Origin: Bacteroidales bacterium
GTDB taxonomy: Bacteria > Bacteroidota > Bacteroidia > Bacteroidales > P3
Length of the DNA: 64,000 nucleotides
Direction: 5' to 3'
Assembly: GCA_022482545.1 (NCBI GenBank)
Contig: JAKVOZ010000001.1
Location: 124,001-188,000 of the forward strand
Part shown: positions 1 to 9,000 of the stretch, piece by piece
Numbering within the stretch: the first letter of the stretch is position 1
Layout: every line of letters begins with the position of its first letter
The notes under the pieces: model-generated
What the model saw: the letters and a program-made list of their open reading frames with translations, nothing else
What the model was told of the DNA's origin: nothing
Databases searched by the model: none
Program-made: the position numbers and the translations under genes

Positions 1-524
1 TCATATTTATCAAACGCTTTAAGAATATGCTCATGATAGAAAGGCATAATACGATTAATACAATCATGAAGAGATTCAGTTAAAGGCAATTCATTACGAG
101 GAACATCTTTGTATCGTTTGTCATTGAAAGGAGAGCGTTTGTCATCTTCTGCTAGTATAGGAGATTGAACTTCATAACCTCTACGCCATAAAAGTACTTG
201 TTCTTCGCCATACTTATCTACTGTCTCTTTTTTGTTTAATCCTTGAAGAGCACCATAATGTTTTTCATTTAAACGCCATGATTTTTCTACTGGAAGATAA
301 TCAAGATTCATAGTGTCAAGAACAATATTTAATGTTTTTATAGCACGTTTTAAATAAGAAGTGAAGCATATTTGAGGTTCAAGATTGTTCTCCATCAAAG
401 CCTTACCTGCATTTTTTGCTTCGTTTATTCCATTGTCGCTTAAATCCACATCAGTCCAACCTGTGAAAAGATTTAATTTGTTCCACTCACTTTCTCCGTG
501 ACGAATTAAGATTAATTTTTTCAT
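1..524 (-). CDS. gpmA: 2,3-bisphosphoglycerate-dependent phosphoglycerate mutase, 3' part cut off by the window edge
   Basis: This glycolytic and gluconeogenic enzyme interconverts 3- and 2-phosphoglycerate through a phosphohistidine. About 174 codons are visible, reading leftward from ATG at 524. The N-terminus carries [10 protein letters not shown] with the phospho-accepting His, followed by the family segments [23 protein letters not shown] and, near the edge, [10 protein letters not shown]. The C-terminal quarter lies outside the window. The start follows the lgt stop by one base, so the two genes are probably co-transcribed with lgt first. The family call is secure; the gene symbol rests on the histidine phosphatase subtype with these segments. 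Confidence 0.9.
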   Translation of the reverse strand, partial: MKKLILIRHGESEWNKLNLFTGWTDVDLSDNGINEAKNAGKALMENNLEPQICFTSYLKRAIKTLNIVLDTMNLDYLPVEKSWRLNEKHYGALQGLNKKETVDKYGEEQVLLWRRGYEVQSPILAEDDKRSPFNDKRYKDVPRNELPLTESLHDCINRIMPFYHEHILKAFDKY

Positions 525-525
525 T

Positions 526-1398
526 TTATTTTCTGTTTTCTTTTTTAGGTGTTAATATATTTATAGCTAATTTCTTACCAATATCTTTTTTCTTGGAAAC
601 TATCATTAAGATTATGCCTGCAATAATAAAAGGTATTGAAAGCCATTGCCCCATATCTAACGGAAGAGTTTGCTCCCATATTTCTTGTGGGTTCTTTAAA
701 AATTCAATAAAAAATCTTGCTCCGAACAAACAAACGAGAAAAAGCCCAAAAACAAAACCTTGTCTTGGCAGTTTGTCTTTTTTCATTAACATAAAATAAA
801 GACATGTACCTAAGATGATATAAGATAAGGCTTCATAAAGTTGAGTTGGGTGGCAAGCAATGGTTTGTCCATCTCTAACAAAAACAAATCCCCATGCAAG
901 AGATGTTGCTTGTCCATATATTTCGGAGTTCATAAGATTGCCTAAACGTATTGAAGCACCAGCAAAACAAACAGCAATCATCAATCTATCCAATAGCCAC
1001 ATAAAAGAAATCTTTGTTTTTCTGCAATAAAGATAAACAGCAATAAATATACCAATTGCAGCACCGTGAGAGGCTAAACCTTGATAACCTATAAAGTGCC
1101 AACCTTGTGGAGTTTGTTTTATTGGTAAAATCATTTCAATTAGATGATGAGAATAGTAACTAAATTCATAAAATAAGCAATGGCCAAGTCTTGCACCAAC
1201 AAGAACACCAATAAAAATATAAATAGCAAGTTTATCTAAATAGTATGGAGGTACCTTTTCTTTTGTGAAAACTTTCTTCATTAAAATATAACTAACCACA
1301 AAAGCAAGAGCAAAAAGAACGCCATACCAACGCACTTCAATGCCTCCTAATTTGAACATAATTGGAGATACATTCCAATAAATTGATAATAATGACAT
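526..1398 (-). CDS. lgt: Prolipoprotein diacylglyceryl transferase
   Basis: Lgt moves a diacylglyceryl group from phosphatidylglycerol to the lipobox cysteine of prolipoproteins in the inner membrane, the first step of lipoprotein maturation. The 290-residue protein has about seven hydrophobic segments and the family blocks [11 protein letters not shown] (around residue 67), [14 protein letters not shown] (around 148) and [12 protein letters not shown] (around 226). Its length matches the family. A TACCTTTGC box on the minus strand (1427-1419) lies just upstream of the start. The gene diverges from thrS. Several lipoproteins in this window would be its substrates. Confidence 0.95.
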   Translation of the reverse strand: MSLLSIYWNVSPIMFKLGGIEVRWYGVLFALAFVVSYILMKKVFTKEKVPPYYLDKLAIYIFIGVLVGARLGHCLFYEFSYYSHHLIEMILPIKQTPQGWHFIGYQGLASHGAAIGIFIAVYLYCRKTKISFMWLLDRLMIAVCFAGASIRLGNLMNSEIYGQATSLAWGFVFVRDGQTIACHPTQLYEALSYIILGTCLYFMLMKKDKLPRQGFVFGLFLVCLFGARFFIEFLKNPQEIWEQTLPLDMGQWLSIPFIIAGIILMIVSKKKDIGKKLAINILTPKKENRK

Positions 1399-1414
1399 AA
1401 TTTTTCTTTATTTT

Positions 1415-1448
1415 TTTGCAAAGGTATGGAAAAAAGTTGTAATTTTGC
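1415..1448 (+). promoter_or_regulatory. Bacteroidota-type promoter for thrS and the ribosomal protein genes
   Basis: A -33 element TTTG (1415-1418) is followed, after 21 nt, by the -7 box TAATTTTGC (1440-1448). Transcription would start near 1455, leaving a leader of about 65 nt before the thrS ATG. The box lies inside the reading frame that would begin at ATG 1426, which argues against that earlier start. The spacer is slightly longer than the usual 19 nt. Confidence 0.6.
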
Positions 1449-1521
1449 ACGTTATTTTAGTAAAGTCTTTAAAAGATTAAAGAAAACTAATATAACAAAA
1501 ATATTAAAGGAGAGAATAAAT

Positions 1522-3456
1522 ATGATAATTATAACATTACCTGACGGTTCTAAAAGACAGTATAATGAAGGAGTAACGGCATTAGATGTTGCTAAAAGTA
1601 TTAGTGAGGGCTTAGCAAGAAATGTTCTTTCTGCTACTATAGATGGAGAAATTAAAGACCTTTCTTATACAATAGAAAAAGATTGTACATTAAAACTTAA
1701 TACATGGCAAGATGAAGATGGTAAAAAAACATTTTGGCATTCTTCTGCACATTTATTAGCCTCTGCTGTTCAATCTCTTTATCCAAAAGCAAAGTTTGGA
1801 ATAGGACCTGCTATTGAAAATGGTTTTTACTATGATATAGATTTTGGTGATGATGTATTAACAACGGAAGACTTTCCAAAGATAGAACAAAAAATGGTTG
1901 AGATAGTTAAACAAGGAGTAAAGATTGTTAGAAGAAATGTTTCTAAACAAGAAGCTCTTGACTATTTCACAAAAAGAAACGAAACATATAAAGTAGAATT
2001 AATAAATGACCTTCAAGATGGAACGATAAGTTTTTATGAAAGTGGAGACTTTACAGACCTTTGTCGCGGACCTCATTTATTAGATTTTTCTCCAATAAAA
2101 GCTATTAAGATAACATCTTTGGCTGGTGCATATTGGAGAGGAGATGAGAAGAATAAACAACTTACTCGTTTATATGCTATAACATTTCCAAAGAAAAAAG
2201 AGCTTGATGAATATCTTGCCTTACTTGAAGAAGCAAAGAAAAGAGACCACAGAAAGCTTGGAAAAGAAATGGAATTGTTTGCTTTCTCACAAAATGTTGG
2301 TCAAGGACTTCCTCTTTGGTTGCCAAAAGGTACAGCATTAAGAGAAAGACTAGAAAACTTTTTAAAGAAGGTTCAAAAAGAGTATGGATACTTACAAGTA
2401 ATAACTCCCCATATAGGAGATGTTAATCTTTATAAAACATCAGGACACTACCAAAAATATGGACAAGATTCATTTCGTCCAATAAAAACTCCTTATGAAG
2501 GTGAAGAGTATATGCTTAAACCAATGAACTGCCCTCACCATGTTGAGATTTATCGTTTAACTCCAAAATCATATAAAGACCTTCCTTATCGTTTGGCAGA
2601 GTTTGGTACAGTTTATCGTTATGAACAAAGTGGAGAACTACATGGATTAACAAGAGTTCGTTCATTTACTCAAGATGATGCACATATATTCTGTACTCCT
2701 GAACAATTAAAAGAAGAATTTTGTAAAGTAATAGATATTGTATTATATATATTTAAGACATTAAAGTTTAATGAATTCACAGCACAAATATCTTTGCGTG
2801 ATCCAAAGAACACACAAAAATATATAGGAAGTGATGAAGTTTGGGAAAAAGCAGAAAGAGCGATTGTTGAGAGTGCACAAGAGAAAGGATTGAAGACAAC
2901 AACAGAAATAGGAGAGGCTGCATTCTATGGACCAAAGCTTGACTTTATGGTTAGAGATGCTATTGGAAGAAAATGGCAACTTGGAACGATTCAAGTAGAT
3001 TATAATCTTCCAGAGAGATTTAATCTTGAATATATAGGTGCAGATAATCAAAAACATCGTCCTGTTATGATACATAGAGCACCATTTGGTTCTATGGAGA
3101 GATTTGTAGCAGTACTTTTGGAACATACAGCAGGCGAATTTCCTCTTTGGTTAACACCTGACCAATTTACAGTTTTGCCTATTAGTGAGAAATATGAAGA
3201 ATATGGCAATAAGGTATTAAAAGAACTTACTCATAATGATTTACGAGGAGATATTGACCTTAGAAGTGAAAAGACAGGTAAAAAGATTAGAGATGCAGAA
3301 TTAAAGAAAATTCGTTATATGTTGATTGTTGGAGAGAAAGAAGCACAAGATGGAACGGTATCTGTTCGTGAACACTTAAAAGGTGATTTGGGAACGATGC
3401 CAATTGAAAGTTTTGTTGAGTTAGTTAATGAAGCAGTAAAAAAAGAATTAAATTAA
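1522..3456 (+). CDS. thrS: Threonine--tRNA ligase
   Basis: ThrRS activates threonine and charges tRNA-Thr, with an editing domain that removes mischarged serine. The 644-residue protein has a TGS domain at the N-terminus ([17 protein letters not shown]), an editing domain with the metal/editing motif [10 protein letters not shown] (around 85), the class II catalytic core with [10 protein letters not shown] (around 333) and a C-terminal anticodon-binding domain. I chose ATG 1522 because the TGS domain starts there, an AAAGGAGAG ribosome site lies 8 nt upstream, and the frame further upstream runs through the promoter. It heads the conserved thrS-infC-rpmI-rplT order. Confidence 0.97.
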   Translation: MIIITLPDGSKRQYNEGVTALDVAKSISEGLARNVLSATIDGEIKDLSYTIEKDCTLKLNTWQDEDGKKTFWHSSAHLLASAVQSLYPKAKFGIGPAIENGFYYDIDFGDDVLTTEDFPKIEQKMVEIVKQGVKIVRRNVSKQEALDYFTKRNETYKVELINDLQDGTISFYESGDFTDLCRGPHLLDFSPIKAIKITSLAGAYWRGDEKNKQLTRLYAITFPKKKELDEYLALLEEAKKRDHRKLGKEMELFAFSQNVGQGLPLWLPKGTALRERLENFLKKVQKEYGYLQVITPHIGDVNLYKTSGHYQKYGQDSFRPIKTPYEGEEYMLKPMNCPHHVEIYRLTPKSYKDLPYRLAEFGTVYRYEQSGELHGLTRVRSFTQDDAHIFCTPEQLKEEFCKVIDIVLYIFKTLKFNEFTAQISLRDPKNTQKYIGSDEVWEKAERAIVESAQEKGLKTTTEIGEAAFYGPKLDFMVRDAIGRKWQLGTIQVDYNLPERFNLEYIGADNQKHRPVMIHRAPFGSMERFVAVLLEHTAGEFPLWLTPDQFTVLPISEKYEEYGNKVLKELTHNDLRGDIDLRSEKTGKKIRDAELKKIRYMLIVGEKEAQDGTVSVREHLKGDLGTMPIESFVELVNEAVKKELN

Positions 3457-3486
3457 AAAATAAAATAAATTATTAACATTAAAGAT

Positions 3487-3503
3487 AGGAGGAATAAATC
3501 ATA
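3487..3503 (+). promoter_or_regulatory. Strong Shine-Dalgarno and non-AUG start region of infC
   Basis: AGGAGG (3487-3492) is an exact complement of the anti-Shine-Dalgarno CCUCCU in this genome's own 16S gene. It lies 5 nt before ATC (3498) and 8 nt before ATA (3501). An in-frame TAA (3495-3497) closes the frame immediately upstream, and no ATG, GTG or TTG occurs before residue 22. Most genes in this window have A-rich leaders with no such site, which makes this one stand out. Confidence 0.75.
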
Positions 3504-4052
3504 GAAACACCAATTCGACCATATCGCGGCAGGCTACCAGAAAAAAAAGAGAACCCGCATTTGATAAATGAACACATCAAAAGTCCTATTGTTAGAATAG
3601 TAGGAGAAGATGTTGAAACAAAGATTTGTAATATAAAAGAGGCATTAAAGATTGCCGAAGAAGCAGGATTAGACTTAGTTGAAATATCACCAAACGTTAA
3701 TCCACCAGTTTGCAAATTAATGAATTATCAAAAATTTCTTTACGAACAAAAAAAGAAACAGAAAGAAAAGAAATCTAAATCTGCTAAGATGTTGGTAAAA
3801 GAAATACGACTTGGACCTCAAACAGATGATCATGATTTTGATTTTAAATTAAAACATGCAATAAAATTTTTGGAGGAAGGGAATAAAGTTAAAGTTGATG
3901 TATTCTTCAAGGGACGTACAATAGTATATAAAGAACAAGGAGAACAAAAGCTATTGAAATTTGCAGAAGCTTTGTTTGAGTATGGCAAACCAGAGATGAT
4001 GCCACAACTTGAAGGAAAGAAAATGCTAATGATTATAGCACCTAAAAAATAA
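3498..4052 (+). CDS. infC: Translation initiation factor IF-3 with a non-AUG start
   Basis: IF-3 binds the 30S subunit, prevents premature 50S joining and discriminates against wrong start codons. The product reads ETPIRPYRGRLPEKK, then the N-domain block INEHIKSPIVRIVGED, the Lys-rich linker and the C-domain with VKEIRLGPQTDDHDFDFK and MMPQLEGKKMLMIIAPKK. A TTG at 3561 is the first conventional start codon, but starting there leaves the AGGAGG at 3487 nearly 70 nt away and drops a plausible N-terminal extension. The likely start is ATC 3498 or ATA 3501. IF-3 genes are known to use AUU-type codons that IF-3 itself discriminates against, giving autoregulation. Which of the two codons is used is uncertain. 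Confidence 0.9.
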   Translation: MIETPIRPYRGRLPEKKENPHLINEHIKSPIVRIVGEDVETKICNIKEALKIAEEAGLDLVEISPNVNPPVCKLMNYQKFLYEQKKKQKEKKSKSAKMLVKEIRLGPQTDDHDFDFKLKHAIKFLEEGNKVKVDVFFKGRTIVYKEQGEQKLLKFAEALFEYGKPEMMPQLEGKKMLMIIAPKK

Positions 4053-4142
4053 ATTGCTATAAACGTTCGTTACAAAGATTGTTGAGAATTAATTGTAATA
4101 AATTAATAAATATAGTATAAACCAATAAAAAAGGACATTAAG

Positions 4143-4337
4143 ATGCCAAAAATGAAAACCAAAGCCGCAGCAAAGAAACGTTTTGCTGTAACAGGTTCTG
4201 GAAAATTAAAAAGGAAACACGCTTATCATAGTCATATTCTTACTAAGAAAACGACTAAAAGAAAGAAAGTATTAGCTAGTACAACACTAGTTTCTGATGC
4301 AGATTATAAGACAATGAAAGTTCTTATACAAGCGTAA
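4143..4337 (+). CDS. rpmI: 50S ribosomal protein L35
   Basis: L35 is a small basic protein of the large subunit. The 64-residue product begins [20 protein letters not shown] and continues [22 protein letters not shown], the usual family pattern, at normal length. It sits between infC and rplT in the standard order. The 90-nt gap upstream is AT-rich and shows no clear promoter, so it is probably read from the thrS/infC transcript. Confidence 0.97.
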   Translation: MPKMKTKAAAKKRFAVTGSGKLKRKHAYHSHILTKKTTKRKKVLASTTLVSDADYKTMKVLIQA

Positions 4338-4435
4338 AAAATTTAAAAATTAATAGGAGTTATTAACCATTGTATTTTGCACAAAAGAGTCATAAAAGAT
4401 AATTGACCGCAAATACGAAAAAAAAGTAAAAAATT

Positions 4436-4783
4436 ATGCCAAGATCAGTAAATGCAGTAGCATCAAGACAGCGTAGAAAAAAAATCCTAAACCGTACAAA
4501 AGGTTATTGGGGAAGAGGAAAGAACGTATGGACAGTTGCCAAGAATAAATGGGAAAAAGGACAACAATACGCATTCCGTGACCGTAAAGTTAAGAAAAGA
4601 GAGTTCCGTTCTTTATGGATTAATAGAATAAATGCAGCATGTAGATTAAATGATATTTCTTATTCTGTATTTATGGGACTACTTCACAAAAACAACATTG
4701 AACTTAACCGTAAAGTGTTAGCAGATTTAGCTATGAATAATCCAGAAGCTTTCACTGCTGTTGTTAAATCAGTGAAGAAATAA
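4436..4783 (+). CDS. rplT: 50S ribosomal protein L20
   Basis: L20 is an early 23S rRNA-binding assembly protein. The 115-residue product opens [18 protein letters not shown] and carries [19 protein letters not shown] and the C-terminal globular domain, with normal length. The 98-nt rpmI-rplT spacer is longer than usual for this pair. L20 represses its own operon in several bacteria by binding a leader RNA, but I see no convincing L20-binding fold here by eye. The gene is followed 42 nt later by rplS. Confidence 0.97.
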   Translation: MPRSVNAVASRQRRKKILNRTKGYWGRGKNVWTVAKNKWEKGQQYAFRDRKVKKREFRSLWINRINAACRLNDISYSVFMGLLHKNNIELNRKVLADLAMNNPEAFTAVVKSVKK

Positions 4784-4825
4784 AGAAAAGATAGTGTTTA
4801 ACAAAGTAAAAAAGAGAAAGAAGTC

Positions 4826-5179
4826 ATGGAAGATTTACTAAAATATGTAGAAGAGAACCTTAACGAGAAGAAAGAGTATCCTGCTTTTAGAGCTGGTGAT
4901 ACAGTTACTGTTGCTTATAAGATTAAAGAAGGAAATAAAGAGAGAATACAATCATTTCAAGGTATTGTTATTCAACGTTCAGGTCATAAAACTAACGAAA
5001 CTTTCACTGTAAGAAAAATATCTAATGGTATTGGAGTTGAAAGAATATTCCCAATGAATAGTCCTTTTATTGATAGCATCGTAGTTAATAAAAAAGGTGC
5101 TGTTCGTAGAGCAAGAATTTATTACCTAAGAGAACTTTCAGGAAAGAAAGCAAGAATAAAAGAGAAGAAGAACTTTTAG
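4826..5179 (+). CDS. rplS: 50S ribosomal protein L19
   Basis: L19 lies at the interface of the 30S and 50S subunits. The 117-residue product has the family core [44 protein letters not shown] and [20 protein letters not shown]. Length is typical. It is the last gene of the thrS-rplS run and is followed by an intrinsic terminator at 5207-5242. Confidence 0.97.
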   Translation: MEDLLKYVEENLNEKKEYPAFRAGDTVTVAYKIKEGNKERIQSFQGIVIQRSGHKTNETFTVRKISNGIGVERIFPMNSPFIDSIVVNKKGAVRRARIYYLRELSGKKARIKEKKNF

Positions 5180-5206
5180 TTTATCATTTTCTTTTAATAA
5201 ACAAAG

Positions 5207-5242
5207 AACAACTGCTATTCAATTATGGCAGTTGTTTTTTTT
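5207..5242 (+). terminator. Intrinsic terminator after rplS
   Basis: AACAACTGC (5207-5215) pairs perfectly with GCAGTTGTT (5228-5236) across a 12-nt loop, and a run of T follows directly. It closes the ribosomal protein transcript. Confidence 0.85.
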
Positions 5243-5287
5243 AGTCCCTCCATTTTTGATTACAATAAAATAGAATAAAGAGATAGC

Positions 5288-5392
5288 AAAATAGTTCTTT
5301 AATCCAGTAAAATAGAATCAAGAACTATTTCACTGTAATCAAAAGACATTTCAATAGAATCAAAAGACATTTCAATAGAATGAAGAACTATT
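5288..5392. repeat. 21-nt modular array A (five units)
   Basis: Five contiguous units of exactly 21 nt: 5288, 5309, 5330, 5351 and 5372. The cores are AGTTCTTTAATCC (inverted), CAAGAACTATT, CAAAAGACATT twice and GAAGAACTATT. The first unit is in reverse orientation to the rest, so the ends can pair. It lies between the rplS terminator and the ncRNA promoter. It belongs to the family also seen at 22052, 33095, 41503, 48214, 53555 and 59924. Confidence 0.85.
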
Positions 5393-5613
5393 TTAGTTGT
5401 GTGTATTTATTTAACAATTCTTTGCATAACGTGTTGGTTTACATTAATTACAAGGCTTGTAATTCTTTTTTTAGCGTGATTGTTGTGAATAGTTGATATA
5501 TTTGCAAAACAAACAAGATAAAAATATGGGCATAAACGCAAGACAAAATAGAGTTGTTAAACATTCGTATAAGATTTTAAAAAATAATATTTTCAAAAAA
5601 TCTTATAATAATG

Positions 5614-5644
5614 ATTGTTTTTCAAAATTAATTGTTATTTTTGC
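5614..5644 (+). promoter_or_regulatory. Promoter of the structured ncRNA
   Basis: An ATTG -33 element (5614-5617) precedes the -7 box TATTTTTGC (5636-5644) with an 18-nt spacer. Transcription would begin near 5650. A second box, TATATTTG (5497-5504), could drive a longer transcript but lacks a clear -33. Confidence 0.6.
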
Positions 5645-5649
5645 AAAAG

Positions 5650-5868
5650 TAAATATAGAAGAAATAGACTATGAAGTAGAAAAAATAATTACATATTATA
5701 AAAGAAGTATTGGCTTCTTGTTTGTTATATCCCAACAAATCACCACTGTAAAGATAAACATGCAAATAAGATGTGAATATTCATACCAACAGGTGTGGAT
5801 TTTCCTTTTGCATGTTGAGGTGTGTGGTGATACCGTAGGATATAACAAAGGTTAAGTTCACACTTTTT
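5650..5868 (+). ncRNA. ssrS: Structured RNA, probably Bacteroidales-1 / 6S-type RNA
   Basis: No protein reading of this stretch looks real, but it folds into a long interrupted rod. TTTGTTATATCC (5721-5732) pairs with 5838-5849, ATCACCAC (5739-5746) with 5824-5831, and AACATGCAAA (5757-5766) with 5807-5816, all perfect. A side hairpin AAGAAG/CTTCTT spans 5702-5719. The two internal loops (6x6 and 9x7 nt) and 40-nt apical region resemble 6S RNA, which mimics an open promoter and binds RNA polymerase. The Bacteroidales-1 RNA family is described as lying downstream of L20 genes behind a Bacteroidota promoter, which is this context. A T-run at 5864-5870 may end it. The assignment is by shape and position only. 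Confidence 0.65.
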
Positions 5869-5896
5869 TTATGCCCTATTTGAAAAAGAAAAGAAA

Positions 5897-6268
5897 ATGG
5901 AAAAAGAAGATAATAAAAATAATAAGAGTAGTGATTTAGGTTGCTTGATAATAGTTGCAATAATAATGATTATAGGTGTTATTTCTGTATTAAAAGATTC
6001 TGGTACAGTAAATGGATATGGAGAATTTGTATTCGTTGTTGGAAGTATTGTAATAGGATATTTTCTTGGTAGATTCATAGCAAATAAAACAAAATTAATT
6101 TATGGCGTCTTAGGAGGAATAGCAACTGCTCTTATATTATTAATTGTTGTTATTACTAATCAAGAACTACATGAAGGTTTAGATAAAGTATTAGGTGTGA
6201 TTATTATAGTTGTAATAGGAATACTGATTACTATTAATGTATTAAGATTTTTACACGAAAATAAATAA
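5897..6268 (+). CDS. Small four-helix membrane protein of unknown function
   Basis: I do not recognise a family. The 123-residue protein starts with a charged, Asn-rich cytoplasmic tail (MEKEDNKNNKSSDL), then has four hydrophobic segments (about 14-32, 43-60, 68-86, 99-116), ending in a short charged tail. ATG 5897 is the only sensible start. It opens a run of eight intact co-directional genes with gaps mostly under 50 nt, leading into a TerB-like protein, so it may act with those envelope proteins. Nothing in the residues points to catalysis. Confidence 0.6.
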   Translation: MEKEDNKNNKSSDLGCLIIVAIIMIIGVISVLKDSGTVNGYGEFVFVVGSIVIGYFLGRFIANKTKLIYGVLGGIATALILLIVVITNQELHEGLDKVLGVIIIVVIGILITINVLRFLHENK

Positions 6269-6297
6269 GAATAAAATATTAATAAAAAATTAAAATT

Positions 6298-6690
6298 ATG
6301 GACAAAAAAATTAAATCACATTTTTTCAATCTCTATTGTATGGCAATTGCAGATGGTAATGTAGCGCCAAAAGAATTAGAGCAATTGTATAAAATAGGGT
6401 CAGATTATTATGGAGTTTCTCCTGAAGAAATACAAGAAGTTGTATTCTCAACAGATATAACTCTATACAAACCAGAAACAAAAGAAGAGAAAATAATACT
6501 ATTGTATGATTTGGCTCTTATTGCTTGGGCAGATGGTGGAATAGATGAAGGAGAAAAAGAACTCCTTGAAAAGTTTGCAGTTAGATTTGATGTGTCATAT
6601 AATCAAATTAAAACATTAGTTGAATTTCTTTTAGAGAATGCTAAACAGAATGTTTCTCATGAAGAATTATTAAAAAAACTTAGTAAATAA
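6298..6690 (+). CDS. TerB-like (tellurite resistance family) helical protein
   Basis: The 130-residue soluble protein has two copies of the acidic helical signature of the TerB fold: LYCMAIADGNVAPKELEQL (about 12-30) and LALIAWADGGIDEGEKELL (about 62-80). In known TerB and DjlA-type proteins these Asp/Glu positions sit around a metal-binding site. TerB proteins scaffold stress-response complexes, often with VWA, DnaJ and membrane partners. All three partner types occur in the next 3.5 kb, which supports the call. No DnaJ domain is fused here; it is a separate gene at 9614. The exact role is unknown. Confidence 0.75.
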   Translation: MDKKIKSHFFNLYCMAIADGNVAPKELEQLYKIGSDYYGVSPEEIQEVVFSTDITLYKPETKEEKIILLYDLALIAWADGGIDEGEKELLEKFAVRFDVSYNQIKTLVEFLLENAKQNVSHEELLKKLSK

Positions 6691-6709
6691 CTTTTAAAAA
6701 TAAAACAAA

Positions 6710-7987
6710 ATGGAAGATAAGGATTTTACAATAAACAATACTTCTGTATTTGATAATGAAGATACAGAAAATCAAAATCATCAAGCAGATAAAAATTCAA
6801 ATAATAATCCTGATGGGTACTATATCTCACGAGGTAAGCAATGGGCTGGAACTGTTAAAGGTGATGCCAATTCTCTTGCGTCAGCAATAAATGCTATTTT
6901 TGGTCAAATCTGCACACATTTGAAACAAGATGTAACAAAAACTGCTACTAAAAAGAAAAGCCTTGAAGCACAGAAAAATAATTTAGAAGGCACTAATAAA
7001 ACATTGACTGAAAAAATAGGTCAAAAGAAAAATGAACTTGATAATAAAGATAAAGATATAAAACAGAAGCAAGAACAGTTAAATGATATAATAAGTGGAA
7101 AATTATTAGGAGACAGAGACGCTAAAATCACACTTATTATTAGTGCTGTTATATTGTTGGGTATAACAATATACTTATTCATGTTTTATAGTTCAACAGC
7201 ATATTCTGCATTCTTTAAAAATTGGGAAAATGCAACTTCTATTATGGAAGCAATGTTAGATCCTAATTGTATTCAGAATGCTTTACATAGTGGTTTTATA
7301 GAATTTGTTTTTATTTTATTCTTACCTTTATTATTTATGGGATTAGGTTTTACTGTACATCAAATCAATAAAACAACAAATGATAAGAGAATGAGTATCT
7401 TAAAAACAGTTGCCTTATATACTCTAACATTTGCTTTTGATTGTTTATTAGCATACAAAATAAGTAGTAGTTTGTACCAAGTAATTGTTGTAGATCCTTC
7501 TCCAGTTGCAGTTCCTCCATTTACATTCGGTATGGCAGCAAATAATGTTGACTTTTGGACAGTTATTTTCTGTGGATTTGTGGCTTATGTTATATGGGGA
7601 CTTGTCTTCTCTGCATTTATGAATGCTTATGATAAACTATTTAATAGAAAAACACAAATAGAAATAATTAACAAGGATATTAAGAAACTAAATGATGATA
7701 GAGACAAAATACAAACAGAATTTAATCAATTAACATCTCAATTCAATCAAAATGAGGCAGATATAAAGACTATATCAAATACGTTAGGAAATACTTATAT
7801 TATAACATGGCCAGATGTAAAACAACGTTTTGATAAATTTTTTGCAGGTTGGAACGCTACAATGGTTTTTCTTGGTAAATCTAAAACAGAATGTGAAGAA
7901 GCAAAACAGATTTATAGAAATGAAATAAAAACAATACACGATAAACATTTTGATGATCATAGTGATATTAGCTCACAAGATAAATAA
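6710..7987 (+). CDS. Coiled-coil membrane protein of unknown function
   Basis: The 425-residue protein has an Asn/Asp-rich N-terminal tail, a small segment (YYISRGKQWAGTVKGDANSL, about 37-56), a coiled coil at about 85-130, two pairs of membrane helices (about 138-160 and 196-217; 234-252 and 284-305), a second coiled coil at about 315-360 and a charged C-terminus. Both coiled coils would face the cytoplasm. No enzymatic motif is visible. Its place between the TerB-like and VWA-like genes suggests a membrane scaffold linking a cytoplasmic and an extracytoplasmic module; that is inference. Confidence 0.65.
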   Translation: MEDKDFTINNTSVFDNEDTENQNHQADKNSNNNPDGYYISRGKQWAGTVKGDANSLASAINAIFGQICTHLKQDVTKTATKKKSLEAQKNNLEGTNKTLTEKIGQKKNELDNKDKDIKQKQEQLNDIISGKLLGDRDAKITLIISAVILLGITIYLFMFYSSTAYSAFFKNWENATSIMEAMLDPNCIQNALHSGFIEFVFILFLPLLFMGLGFTVHQINKTTNDKRMSILKTVALYTLTFAFDCLLAYKISSSLYQVIVVDPSPVAVPPFTFGMAANNVDFWTVIFCGFVAYVIWGLVFSAFMNAYDKLFNRKTQIEIINKDIKKLNDDRDKIQTEFNQLTSQFNQNEADIKTISNTLGNTYIITWPDVKQRFDKFFAGWNATMVFLGKSKTECEEAKQIYRNEIKTIHDKHFDDHSDISSQDK

Positions 7988-8015
7988 TTAATTTAACCAT
8001 AAAAAGCATTTGAAA

Positions 8016-8921
8016 ATGAAAAAGACTTTAATAATAACGTTTGCATCAGTATTCGTTGCAATTTTACTTATAGTTTTATTGGCAAAAGCATGTTCTTCAT
8101 CTTCTTCTGATAAGGAAGCATGTGTTTGTAATTGTATAAAAAACGGAACTTGTTCTGGCGATTGTAAAGATATCTGCAAAGCCTCACCTTTGAATATATC
8201 AATATTCTTGGATTTGTCAGACCGTTTAACAAAAGTATCTAATTCTATGTCACAAAAAGATAAGGATTTGAGTTTGATTAAATCAATAGAAGATTATTTT
8301 TATGATAAACAATGGAAAGAAAAATTAAGGAATGGTGATGCTATGACAATATTTTTTTATCCAACTCCACAAGTGGCTAATGTTAATCAAATAGCTCAAG
8401 ATTTAACCATTGATACAAAATTGTCAAAAAGGTCAGATATAAGTAAAGTAAAAGAAAAATTGAAAACATTTAGAAATGTATGGAACAATGATTTAAATAA
8501 TATTTATACATCAACTCTTCAATCTAAGAATTGGATAGGTTCTGATATATGGGGCTTTTTTGATAATCAAGTAGATGTTCAATGTATTAAAAAGGATTAT
8601 AGAAATATTCTTGTAATATTAACAGATGGATATATTTATGATAAAAATAACATGATAGATAAAGGAGATGAAACATCTTATCTGTTAGAAAAAACGCTTT
8701 CAAATCCAAAAGCTAAATTGATTGCAACAAGAACAGATTTAAAAGACCTTGAAGTATTAGTACTTGAAGTAAATCCATCACATCCACAAGACTTTACTCA
8801 CATGAAAAATATCATGGAAGATTGGTTTAAAAAAATGGGTGTTAAGCATTATAGAATAGCACAAACAGATATTCCAATAAATACAGAAAAAGTTATAAGT
8901 AAATTTATAGAAGAAAAATAA
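8016..8921 (+). CDS. Membrane-anchored VWA-like protein with Cys-rich linker
   Basis: The 301-residue protein begins MKKTLIITFASVFVAILLIV, a single anchor that ends in LLAKAC, which could be a weak lipobox. A Cys-rich linker (ACVCNCIKNGTC, SGDCKDIC) follows. The remainder resembles a von Willebrand A fold: a first strand ISIFLDLSDRL with the start of a MIDAS-like D-x-S pattern, and a central strand NILVILTDGYIYD. The full DxSxS MIDAS is not present, since Arg replaces the last Ser, so metal binding is uncertain. ATG 8016 is preferred over the TTG six bases upstream. It follows the coiled-coil protein by 28 nt. Confidence 0.6.
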   Translation: MKKTLIITFASVFVAILLIVLLAKACSSSSSDKEACVCNCIKNGTCSGDCKDICKASPLNISIFLDLSDRLTKVSNSMSQKDKDLSLIKSIEDYFYDKQWKEKLRNGDAMTIFFYPTPQVANVNQIAQDLTIDTKLSKRSDISKVKEKLKTFRNVWNNDLNNIYTSTLQSKNWIGSDIWGFFDNQVDVQCIKKDYRNILVILTDGYIYDKNNMIDKGDETSYLLEKTLSNPKAKLIATRTDLKDLEVLVLEVNPSHPQDFTHMKNIMEDWFKKMGVKHYRIAQTDIPINTEKVISKFIEEK

Positions 8922-9000
8922 TATTAATAAATAAACGTGTATGAATAAATTATTTAATTAATAATTATTCATGCACGTTTTAATAAAAATAATAAAAGAT

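Noticed and set aside
1426-1521. An earlier ATG giving ThrRS 32 extra residues
   Set aside because: The added codons overlap the TAATTTTGC promoter box and the TGS domain begins exactly at ATG 1522, which has its own ribosome site.
3561-3563. TTG as start of infC
   Set aside because: It leaves the perfect Shine-Dalgarno nearly 70 nt upstream without a use and removes an in-frame N-terminal extension that opens exactly at it.
5493-5855. An open frame of 120 codons before the four-helix membrane protein gene
   Set aside because: Its codons run through two promoter boxes and through both arms of three perfect RNA stems, and the peptide has no family pattern. The region is better explained as a structured RNA.
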